Part shown: positions 1 through 5,605 of the stretch, piece by piece | Layout of the letters: every line of letters starts with the position of its first letter | How positions within the stretch are numbered: the stretch's first letter is position 1 | From: an uncultured Pirellula sp. | GTDB taxonomy: Bacteria > Planctomycetota > Planctomycetia > Pirellulales > Pirellulaceae | NCBI GenBank assembly: GCA_903837255.1 | Contig: CAILTZ010000809.1 | Coordinates: 1-5,605 of the forward strand | Reading direction: 5' to 3' | Length of the DNA: 5,605 nucleotides | Notes under the pieces: generated by a model | Databases searched by the model: none | Seen by the model: only the letters and a program-made list of their open reading frames with translations | What the model was told of the DNA's origin: nothing | Position numbers and translations under genes: made by a program

Positions 1-607
1 GCTCCAAACCATCAATCGATGCATCCAAGAGCATCGCAAAATCGATGCAATCTATGAATCGACCGGCAGTCCCGCAAGGCAGCGGATCCTCGAACCTTAT
101 GGATTAATCATCTACCAATCGAGTATTTATCTCGTCGCCATCGAGTCCGGCCAGCATTTGGATTTGGAACCTGAAGAGCGACTCAGGCATTGGAAACTCG
201 ATCGATTCCAAGGGACCTCGGCCCTCGACGCATGGTTCAAACCCGACCCAGAAATCGATCTCGATGTCCACTTGGGACGCTCCGGCGGGATCTTTAGCGG
301 TGACAAACCCTCCCTATACAAAGTCCGATTGACGGCCAAAGCGGTTCGTTGGGTCCAAGAGGAACCTTGGCACGCCGAGCAGCAAATCCAGATGCAAGCC
401 GATGGTTCGGCTATCCTGAGCGTACCAGCATTCCACCCCCTGGAAGTCATCCCGCAGATACTCAGGCTCGGTTCGGCGGCTGAACTCTTAGAGCCTGCCA
501 GCGCTCGCAAGATTCTCGCCGAGCAGATCGCCGATATGGCTGCTGTCTACCATGCGAAGCCGACGAAATCCAAACCCTCAAGCAAGAGTCGCTACGAGCA
601 GCAATAG
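1..607 (+). CDS. WYL-domain transcriptional regulator, C-terminal part (5' end outside window)
   Basis: The frame is open from base 2 to a TAG stop at 605-607, giving a 201-residue fragment. A TTG at 158 is only an internal codon, because homologous-looking sequence continues upstream of it without a stop. The fragment carries the core of a WYL domain: RILEPYGLII followed by IYLVAIES (about residues 28-49, with I-Y-L in the place of the W-Y-L signature), then HWKLDRFQG (about 63-71), the usual 'R.F.LDRI' strand. A C-terminal WCX-type module follows (about 108-185), with VRLTAKAVRWV, an ILSVPAF strand and LRLGSAAELLEP. The last 18 or so residues are a polar, Lys/Ser-rich tail. Proteins of this architecture normally start with a DeoR/HTH_11-type winged helix, which would lie upstream of the window. 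The WYL domain is a ligand-sensing, often nucleic-acid-binding, effector module in bacterial transcription factors. The target and ligand here cannot be told. It converges on the next gene with a 13-bp gap. Confidence 0.88.
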   Translation, partial: LQTINRCIQEHRKIDAIYESTGSPARQRILEPYGLIIYQSSIYLVAIESGQHLDLEPEERLRHWKLDRFQGTSALDAWFKPDPEIDLDVHLGRSGGIFSGDKPSLYKVRLTAKAVRWVQEEPWHAEQQIQMQADGSAILSVPAFHPLEVIPQILRLGSAAELLEPASARKILAEQIADMAAVYHAKPTKSKPSSKSRYEQQ

Positions 608-614
608 CTACAGA

Positions 615-634
615 GGCTCGCTACTCCTCGAGCC
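615..634. terminator. candidate short hairpin between convergent genes
   Basis: GGCTCG (615-620) and CGAGCC (629-634) form a perfect 6-bp GC-rich stem around an 8-nt loop, just after the stop of the WYL gene and overlapping the stop codon of the opposing gene. On the plus strand it is followed by GTTCCTT, a poor T-tract. It could serve as a weak bidirectional terminator, but a 6-bp stem may arise by chance. Confidence 0.28.
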
Positions 635-995
635 GTTCCTTGATCCATGAAACGATCATCGCCCGATGGTTGTTGCTCAAGACCCATGGGTCGATCTGCA
701 CTCCCAGGCTCTCCGCAGCGCAGACCGCGATGTCGACCGAGCGAACCCCTTCATACTGCGAGAGTCGCTTCCCATCCTCGAAGATAGTGCTGCCTGGGTC
801 CGAAAAATCGCTCTCGAAGACGTCCCGTAACTTTGCAATCCAGTCCTCGGGGACCCGCTGCGATCGGCAGTAGTCGCACGACCAAATCTCATCGCCATCG
901 CATAGCGAAATAAGAGACAGAGCAAGCGGCTTGCTGATTTTTGAGAATCCTTTCGACATCGGTGCTCCCGTCCCTCGCGTTCCTTTGGACGACAT
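621..995 (-). CDS. small acidic hypothetical protein with CxxC motif
   Basis: This 124-residue protein is not one I recognise. The longest ATG start (995) is used; it has no visible Shine-Dalgarno. A second in-frame ATG at 957-959 (residue 13) is preceded by GGGAG at good spacing and would give 112 residues beginning MSKGFSKISK, so the true start is uncertain. The protein has a basic N-terminal 25 residues and then an acidic body. Cys appears in SLCDGDEIWSCDYC (about residues 31-44), a C-x6-7-C-x2-C arrangement that could hold a metal, although no fourth ligand is evident apart from Cys in IAVCAAE (about residue 92). The C-terminal third (GVQIDPWVL to SWIKERLEE) looks helical. There is no signal peptide or membrane segment. 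It is convergent with the WYL gene and divergent from the asparagine-synthetase-like gene. The natural-looking composition, compared with Arg/Ser-rich alternatives in the other frames, is the main reason to call it real. Confidence 0.62.
   Translation of the reverse strand: MSSKGTRGTGAPMSKGFSKISKPLALSLISLCDGDEIWSCDYCRSQRVPEDWIAKLRDVFESDFSDPGSTIFEDGKRLSQYEGVRSVDIAVCAAESLGVQIDPWVLSNNHRAMIVSWIKERLEE
965..969 (-). promoter_or_regulatory. candidate ribosome binding site for the internal ATG at 959
   Basis: On the minus strand GGGAG lies five nucleotides before the ATG at 957-959, with a further GAGGGA just upstream (971-976). This would favour the shorter, 112-residue version of the small CxxC protein. 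Because other genes in the window show little or no Shine-Dalgarno, the signal is suggestive only. Confidence 0.3.
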
Positions 996-1066
996 TCTAG
1001 TGTATATTCGGATCCGTTTAAAACTTGGACATCTATCATTACCTCTCTAGCAGCAAATTCCAAGCG

Positions 1067-2395
1067 ATGACGTATCACGAAACGATTTCTCGTATCGAAA
1101 ATCTCATGGATCCAGACGGCAATATTCTTTTGAATACAACCATCGAGGATGCCGAAAAACGGGTGCTAAGCGGCAAGGCAGACCAAGTCGCCCAGATCGA
1201 CGGACAGTTTGCTATTTGCGTCGCACAAGGAAAAACGGTTCGAATGGCTCGCTCGATCGGTCGGCCCATGCGCTACTTCCTTGCTAAGAAGGTAGACGGA
1301 CCATGCCTGATCGTCGCCGAGCAAATTCAAGACATCCGAAAGAAACTTACCGAACTGGGGCTCGACGATCAGTTTCATCCGTCTTACACCCGCATGGTCC
1401 CCGCACACTTTGTCGTCGAGCTGGAACTCATCGGATGCCCAGACCCCAATCCACTCTACACTCGCTTTTTTAATCCGGTGCGAAATCGATGGTCCAACGA
1501 CCTAGACGCAATTGGTGCCAATTACATTGGACAACTCGCTGCCCAGTGCGACCAGTGGCTCGATCGCATCGGCTCATCTGAACCCATCGGTGTGATGTTT
1601 TCTGGCGGGATCGACAGCGGTGCGGTGCTGCTGGTTCTCAATCACCTGATCCTACGCAGAGGCCAAGCACCCCAGCGACTCAAAGCCTTTACACTGTCGG
1701 TCGATGGTCGGGCCCAAGACGCCCAGCAAGCCAACGAATTCCTCAAGCGCTGCGGACTACAGATGCTCCTGGAGGTGGTTGATGTAAAGAGCGATAAGCT
1801 CGATTGGCGACACGCGGTGCGCGTGACCGAAGACTACAAGCCGCTGGACATCCAAGCTGCAACGATGGGATTGGCCCTCTGCCAAGCGATCCGCGATCGA
1901 TATCCCAACTGGAGATATCTTGTCGACGGTGACGGCGGTGATGAGAATCTAAAAGACTACCCCATCGAAGAAAATCCGGAGCTAACGATCCGAAGTGTTT
2001 TCAATAATTTGATGCTCTACCAGGAGGGTTGGGGGGTTCATGCGATCAAGCATTCGTTGGTTTATTCGGGTGGACAAAGCCGCGGACATGTCCGAACCTG
2101 GGCACCGGCAAAACAGCTTGGGTTTACCGGTTTTAGCCCCTTTGCTCTACCTCGTGTGATCGAGGTTGCCGAAGGCATCCCGTTTATCGAATTGACCGAC
2201 TGGGACCACGATAAGCTCTATCGGCTCAAAGGTGAAATCGTGCGCCGAGGCGTCGAGCATGTCACTGGAATGCAACTCCCGGTGTTCCCGAAACGGCGGT
2301 TTCAGCACGGTGCTGTCCATTCGGACGACTTCGAGGCGATCTTCCCCAAGCACGAAGCAGCCTATCGGCGCGAGCTGTTGGGATACTTTTCATAA
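1067..2395 (+). CDS. asparagine-synthetase-like PP-loop amidoligase with degenerate glutaminase domain
   Basis: This 442-residue protein belongs to the asparagine synthase / ATP-pyrophosphatase family, which activates a carboxylate as an acyl-adenylate and transfers an amine to it. Residue numbers are from the ATG at 1067. The C-terminal synthetase half shows the PP-loop SGGIDS (179-184), the aspartate/glutamate-rich DGDGGDE (287-293, matching the 'G.GADE' region of AsnB) and FPKRRFQHGAV (about 407-417, matching the catalytic-lysine segment, with Lys409 the likely candidate). The N-terminal half retains only the later part of a class II glutaminase fold: IDGQFAICV, MARSIGRPMRYF and LIVAEQIQDI (about 44-93), equivalent to 'L.G.FAFA', 'RDRLG..PLYY' and 'FASE...L'. 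The Cys nucleophile at position 2 and the RGPD-containing segment are missing, so it probably uses free ammonia or another amine. A TTG at 1025 would add 14 residues but lies one codon after an in-frame stop (1019-1021), so ATG is preferred. No partner gene reveals the substrate; true asparagine synthesis is possible but doubtful. Confidence 0.85.
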   Translation: MTYHETISRIENLMDPDGNILLNTTIEDAEKRVLSGKADQVAQIDGQFAICVAQGKTVRMARSIGRPMRYFLAKKVDGPCLIVAEQIQDIRKKLTELGLDDQFHPSYTRMVPAHFVVELELIGCPDPNPLYTRFFNPVRNRWSNDLDAIGANYIGQLAAQCDQWLDRIGSSEPIGVMFSGGIDSGAVLLVLNHLILRRGQAPQRLKAFTLSVDGRAQDAQQANEFLKRCGLQMLLEVVDVKSDKLDWRHAVRVTEDYKPLDIQAATMGLALCQAIRDRYPNWRYLVDGDGGDENLKDYPIEENPELTIRSVFNNLMLYQEGWGVHAIKHSLVYSGGQSRGHVRTWAPAKQLGFTGFSPFALPRVIEVAEGIPFIELTDWDHDKLYRLKGEIVRRGVEHVTGMQLPVFPKRRFQHGAVHSDDFEAIFPKHEAAYRRELLGYFS

Positions 2396-2402
2396 GGGGC
2401 AA

Positions 2403-2457
2403 AAACATTCCAAAGCCGCTGGCTACCGGTTAAGCAAATATTCGCCAGCGGATGTTT
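2403..2457. terminator. candidate bidirectional terminator between convergent genes
   Basis: CCGCTGGC (2416-2423) pairs perfectly with GCCAGCGG (2444-2451) around a 20-nt loop, and AAACAT (2403-2408) can pair with ATGTTT (2452-2457) as an outer stem, leaving a 7-nt bulge on one side. It sits in the gap between the stop of the asparagine-synthetase-like gene (2395) and the stop of trpS (2487). Read on the minus strand the stem is followed by CTTTGGAATGTTTTTG, a broken T-tract, so it is best suited to end the trpS operon. The long loop and imperfect T-run limit confidence. Confidence 0.5.
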
Positions 2458-2486
2458 CTACTCACGCCTCACGCCTCAGAGGCAGG

Positions 2487-3449
2487 CTATATCAAGCCGC
2501 ATGCTTTCTGGACACGATTAAGCACCCCACGTGCGACCTTCCTTGCCCGCTGAGCTCCCTGCTCGAGGGCTTGATTCACATAAGCATCATCGCTGGCAAG
2601 TTGTGCTCGACGTGCACGCAGAGGATCCAAAAATACATCGGCGGCATCCGCAAGACGTTTTTTAATGTCACCGTATCCGAACCCGCCTCGTTGGTAGATC
2701 GCCCTAACCTCTTGACGCTGCTCGTCGGTCGCAAACAAAGAGTACAACTGATACAGGTGATCTGTGTCCGGATCCTTGGGGGCCTCCATGGGTCGCGAAT
2801 CGGTGCTGATCCTCATGATCTTCTTGCGCAACTCCTTGGCGTCCTCGAATAACCCGAGCGTATTGCCGTAGCTCTTGCTCATCTTCTGGCCGTCGGTCCC
2901 AGGGACCTTGGCCGTGTCTTTGACGATCCTCGCCGTGGGTATCACAAACGTCTCGCCATAGTGAGCATTGAAACTGCGAGCCAAATCTCGGCAGACTTCG
3001 ATGTGCTGATTCTGATCCTCACCTACGGGGACGCACTGGGAGTCGTAGGCCAGGATGTCAGCAGCCATCAAAACAGGATAAGTAAAGAGCCCCGCGTCGG
3101 CCTTGATCCCTCGGGCTTCTTTGTCCTTGAACGCAACACAGCGTTCGAGCAAGCCCAGGGGGGCACCGGTCATAAGGATCCAGTACAACTCGGATACCTC
3201 GGGTATATGAGACTGCAAAAACAGGGTAGCCTTACTCGGATCCAGACCCAATGCCAGCAGGTCCAATGCAGCATCTTTGACGTTTGCTCGCAAGACACCC
3301 GGCTCACGGATCGTTGTCAGGGCGTGCAAGTCGGCGATGAAGTAGTATCCATCATGCTCGTGCTGGAGTTCGATGTACTGCTTGATAGCGCCGAAATAAT
3401 TGCCCCAGTGAAAACGTCCCGTAGGCTGTATTCCGCTCAAAACTCTCAT
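2487..3449 (-). CDS. trpS: tryptophanyl-tRNA synthetase
   Basis: This is tryptophan--tRNA ligase (EC 6.1.1.2), a cytoplasmic class I aminoacyl-tRNA synthetase that joins tryptophan to tRNA-Trp using ATP. At 320 residues it is close to the usual bacterial length (about 325-350) and appears complete. SGIQPTG (5-11) leads into the HIGH-type motif HWGN (14-17). FIADLHALT (38-46), LERCVAFKDK (101-110), YPVLMAADIL (124-133), VPVGEDQNQHIE (140-151) and the KMSKS loop (189-193, in DGQKMSKSYGN) follow in the expected order. The C-terminal helical anticodon-binding part (about 195-320) is intact and Arg/Ala-rich. The ATG at 3447-3449 sits immediately before the conserved N-terminal strand, so the start is secure. 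AGG about 6-8 nt upstream is a weak ribosome binding site. The gene is the last of a leftward cluster, 28 bp after pyrD and probably co-transcribed with it. I see no attenuator or T-box in the short gap. Confidence 0.97.
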   Translation of the reverse strand: MRVLSGIQPTGRFHWGNYFGAIKQYIELQHEHDGYYFIADLHALTTIREPGVLRANVKDAALDLLALGLDPSKATLFLQSHIPEVSELYWILMTGAPLGLLERCVAFKDKEARGIKADAGLFTYPVLMAADILAYDSQCVPVGEDQNQHIEVCRDLARSFNAHYGETFVIPTARIVKDTAKVPGTDGQKMSKSYGNTLGLFEDAKELRKKIMRISTDSRPMEAPKDPDTDHLYQLYSLFATDEQRQEVRAIYQRGGFGYGDIKKRLADAADVFLDPLRARRAQLASDDAYVNQALEQGAQRARKVARGVLNRVQKACGLI

Positions 3450-3477
3450 GGGAACCTGTCAATAAAAGGAAGGATTT

Positions 3478-4461
3478 TTACTTCGGACTGCCCGGTTGCG
3501 GCTTGGTCGGATTGGCACTGCTGATCTGAAGCGTCTTGACACATTCGCGGATCGAGGACAAGCCCAGTTCGCGTATCGCTCCTGGCAACTGCTCGATCAA
3601 TCGGGTGCTAACCATCGGATCGTAATAGTTTGCCGTTCCGATCTGGATCGCAGATGCTCCCGCGACGAAAAACTCCATCGCATCATCGATCGTCGCAATG
3701 CCTCCGACCCCAACGATCGGTACCGGAACACTCGATGCAACTTGGTGCACGCACCGAAGTGCAATCGGCTTGATCGCCGGACCGCTCATGCCACCGACGG
3801 TGTTGGCCAACATCGCTTTACGCCGTCGCCAGTCGATCGACATGCCAAGCACGGTATTGATGCAAGTGACCGCGTCGGTACCGGCCTCGTAAGCCGCTTT
3901 GGCAATCTGTGCTATGCTCGTGACATTTGGCGTAAGCTTGGTCAAAATCGGGCAGTCAATTACCGCTCTGACCCCAGAAACGACGTTGTAACAGGCTTGT
4001 GGGTCGCTGCCAAAATCGATCCCGCCGCTGACATTCGGACAGGAGATATTGAGCTCCATCGCGAAAAGGCCAAGCGGAGCAAGCCGTTGGGCTAGGTACA
4101 CAAAATCCTCATGCGACTTGCCCGCGACGCTCACGACGATGTCTGCACCCGTGGACTTTAGATAGGGCCAATGGTTCTCGATGAAGTAATCGATTCCGTC
4201 GTTGTCCAGACCGATCGCATTGAGTAACCCTGCGGAAATCTCAACGGTTCTCCACGGCGCATTGCCGGGTCTTGAGTCGCGGGTGATGGTTTTTGGTAGG
4301 ATCCCACCCAAGGCTCGCAGATCGACAATATCGGCCATCTCCTTGGCGTAACCAAAGGTACCCGAAGCGACCATGATTGGGTTCTTCAGCCGCAAACGTC
4401 CTAACTGTACGCTAAGGTCGATTTCGGTCTTTGGGGTATGTGTTTCCAATGCAGTCGCCAC
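3478..4461 (-). CDS. pyrD: dihydroorotate dehydrogenase, class 1B catalytic subunit
   Basis: This 327-residue protein oxidises dihydroorotate to orotate, the fourth step of de novo UMP synthesis, as a soluble FMN flavoprotein. Visible motifs are LKNPIMVASGTFGY (25-38), PKTIT with the FMN-contacting Lys57 (56-60), NAIGLDNDG (81-89), NISCPNVSGG (138-147) carrying the catalytic base Cys141, KLTPNV (175-180), INTVLGMSID (201-210), GGMSGPAIKP (223-232), GVGGI (251-255) and QIGTA (273-277). Cys as base rules out the membrane-bound class 2 enzyme, and the GGIDFGSDP continuation after the Cys fits class 1B (NAD-dependent, partnered by the PyrK iron-sulfur flavoprotein) better than class 1A. No pyrK is in the window. 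The start is a GTG at 4459-4461, without a clear Shine-Dalgarno and 14 bp after the stop of the upstream HTH gene; this gives a short N-terminal extension before the first conserved strand, so a slightly later start is possible. The C-terminus is a Pro-rich tail. Confidence 0.95.
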   Translation of the reverse strand: MATALETHTPKTEIDLSVQLGRLRLKNPIMVASGTFGYAKEMADIVDLRALGGILPKTITRDSRPGNAPWRTVEISAGLLNAIGLDNDGIDYFIENHWPYLKSTGADIVVSVAGKSHEDFVYLAQRLAPLGLFAMELNISCPNVSGGIDFGSDPQACYNVVSGVRAVIDCPILTKLTPNVTSIAQIAKAAYEAGTDAVTCINTVLGMSIDWRRRKAMLANTVGGMSGPAIKPIALRCVHQVASSVPVPIVGVGGIATIDDAMEFFVAGASAIQIGTANYYDPMVSTRLIEQLPGAIRELGLSSIRECVKTLQISSANPTKPQPGSPK

Positions 4462-4475
4462 TACGGATGGAGTGC

Positions 4476-5605
4476 TTAAGCGTTTACTTTACCCAGCCGA
4501 CGCGCGATGGCTTCCGCTGGAAGCGGGATCACCGTGGCATTGGCCATCAAGTCCGTCGAGAGAATATCACTTGATTCATCGACGGTCTCCGAAGGCTCGT
4601 ATGTCACAATGTACGCACCCACTTGGAGGTAGTTGTGATGAAAGACCGGAGGCCAGAAATCCTCGGCGCGGTGGGCCAAGGTTCTTGCCAAAAGACGAGT
4701 CGCTCGACCCGAAAATCCGCTGAGCACCATATCCAACCGGCCGAGCGATTCTCGGAAAATGTAAAAGACCAAGGCGGCGTCGTTGCTGGCACTGTTTCCA
4801 CCCGCAAACGTCCAAGTCCCGTCGGCTTGCTCATAGTACAACCCAGGCTCGGAAACCTTTTGCGATTTGCTCAGTTGGAGACCTGCCGAGCAAGCAGGTG
4901 GATGGGGATCGCGATCTCGATACCTCAAGAAAAACGGTAACGATCGATCCGTTGCCTTAGCCACATTGTCCTGCGAAATGAATGGATCACATGCAAACGC
5001 TTCTCCGAGTACAAGCTCGACGGTTGGATTGCTTTTGACGCTACCGAGGCAAACAATCGCTTTGTCGCCAGCAACCTCACCAAACTCCTCGTACACATCC
5101 CGGGCCCGGGCCTGAACCTGCTCGGCTCCCATCGTGCCTGGACTCCAAACCAACGTTTGTCGCAGGTGCTCGATGTGGGGGATATCCTTGCCCAAGACCT
5201 TCTTCATGGCCTTGGCCGTACCCCCCAACGTCGATACTCCGTTGAGGACCTCGCCAGCCAATACGTTGTCAGAAGCGACAATCCAAGCCGTATCGGCGCT
5301 GTCGTCCTCGGGTGGCTTACGCACCCCAACGCAAACCTCCAGTCGGGAACGCCTCGCGAGTAACTCCCAGAAGTTCTCGGGGGTTACAGCAAACAAAGCA
5401 CCTGGCAGCTCATCGGCCCTGGCATGTCCATGCTCGATCAAGTAATCGCACAACCTCGAAAGGGCCTCGAGCGGTATGTACTTGGCCTCATTCTTGAGCA
5501 AGGCCGCCACTTGGTGACGGTCCAAACCTGTATATTCGACGATTGCCTTGATCGTCCCAGGTCGTTTCTTGCGGTCCGGGGTGTGTCCCAGCAGTTCGGC
5601 AAGAC
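4476..5605 (-). CDS. XRE-like HTH protein with uncharacterised C-terminal region (5' end outside window)
   Basis: The frame is open from the TAA at 4476-4478 to the window's right edge, giving 375 residues; a TTG at 5523-5525 is in frame but lies inside the HTH, so the real start is further upstream. Residues about 16-55 of the fragment look like a Cro/C1-type helix-turn-helix: TIKAIVEYTGL, then DRHQVAALLKNEAKYIPLE, then ALSRLCDYLIEHG. The remaining 310 or so residues match no family I can name. They include ASDNVLAGEVLNGVSTLGG (about 110-128), AIVCLGSVKSNPTVE (about 182-196) and DMVLSGFSGRATRLLARTL (about 291-309). The last two read like a beta strand followed by a glycine-rich turn and a helix, as in nucleotide- or ligand-binding alpha/beta folds. 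There is no signal peptide or membrane segment in view. The gene is 14 bp upstream of pyrD and is probably co-transcribed with pyrD and trpS. A regulatory role is inferred from the HTH only; the ligand and targets are unknown. Confidence 0.8.
   Translation of the reverse strand, partial: LAELLGHTPDRKKRPGTIKAIVEYTGLDRHQVAALLKNEAKYIPLEALSRLCDYLIEHGHARADELPGALFAVTPENFWELLARRSRLEVCVGVRKPPEDDSADTAWIVASDNVLAGEVLNGVSTLGGTAKAMKKVLGKDIPHIEHLRQTLVWSPGTMGAEQVQARARDVYEEFGEVAGDKAIVCLGSVKSNPTVELVLGEAFACDPFISQDNVAKATDRSLPFFLRYRDRDPHPPACSAGLQLSKSQKVSEPGLYYEQADGTWTFAGGNSASNDAALVFYIFRESLGRLDMVLSGFSGRATRLLARTLAHRAEDFWPPVFHHNYLQVGAYIVTYEPSETVDESSDILSTDLMANATVIPLPAEAIARRLGKVNA

Noticed and set aside
985..1030. 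Two TTGGAC copies (985-990 and 1025-1030) as -35 boxes or an operator pair
   Set aside because: Neither has a convincing -10 at 16-18 bp, and a six-base repeat 40 bp apart is expected by chance.
1025..1066. TTG at 1025 as start of the amidoligase gene
   Set aside because: It follows an in-frame stop by one codon, lacks a ribosome binding site, and an ATG at 1067 precedes the first recognisable domain.
677..1078. Minus-strand open frame overlapping the CxxC gene in another frame
   Set aside because: The translation is Arg/Ser-rich with no motifs, and it runs into the start of the divergent amidoligase gene.
1067..2395. Lasso-peptide cyclase of a RiPP cluster
   Set aside because: The cyclase-like family fits, but there is no B-protein (transglutaminase-like protease), no RRE, no transporter and no short precursor gene with a leader in the window.
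2461..2477. CTCACGC tandem repeat as a CRISPR or satellite seed
   Set aside because: Only two units of seven bases plus a fragment, with no spacer structure.
2232..2852. Plus-strand open frame bridging the amidoligase 3' end and trpS
   Set aside because: It overlaps two well-supported genes and the hairpin between them, and its Ser/Cys-rich translation has no recognisable domain.
2961..3524. Long plus-strand open frame opposite trpS
   Set aside because: It lies wholly antisense to the motifs of trpS and its translation resembles no protein; a shadow frame.
3496..4095. Plus-strand open frame of 199 codons opposite pyrD
   Set aside because: Arg/Asp-rich translation typical of the reverse complement of a coding sequence rich in CGAT words; the pyrD motifs on the other strand are unmistakable.

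Overview
The window is a compact stretch of bacterial chromosome (about 55% G+C by eye) holding six protein genes, two of them cut by the window edges. Spacing is tight. The Shine-Dalgarno signals are weak or absent for most genes, and the palindrome CGATCG is strongly over-represented. Together with the style of the proteins this suggests a member of the Planctomycetota (Pirellulaceae-like), but that assignment is an inference from general impression, not from a marker gene. I see no RNA gene, CRISPR array, insertion sequence or integrase.

Left part (1-1066): the 3' end of a WYL-domain transcriptional regulator runs rightward to 607. It converges, with a 13-bp gap, on a small unrecognised acidic protein (621-995, minus strand) that has a CxxC motif. 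This small gene is divergent from the next gene, leaving a short AT-rich intergenic region (about 996-1066) that must carry both promoters.

Middle (1067-2486): a rightward gene encodes an asparagine-synthetase-like PP-loop ATP-pyrophosphatase. Its synthetase half is well preserved, but the glutaminase half is shortened and lacks the N-terminal catalytic cysteine. It converges on the leftward operon across a 91-bp gap that contains an 8-bp perfect inverted repeat, a candidate bidirectional terminator.

Right part (2487-5605): three leftward genes in close order form a probable operon. Transcription passes first through a large XRE-like helix-turn-helix protein with an uncharacterised C-terminal region (5' end outside the window), then through a class 1B dihydroorotate dehydrogenase (pyrD), then through tryptophanyl-tRNA synthetase (trpS). 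The gaps are 14 and 28 bp. The operon joins pyrimidine synthesis, tRNA charging and a putative regulator of unknown ligand.

The ordinary housekeeping calls (trpS, pyrD) are secure. The parts least explained by known families are the HTH-linked protein, the cysteine-less asparagine-synthetase homologue and the small CxxC protein. No complete new system can be demonstrated from this window alone.
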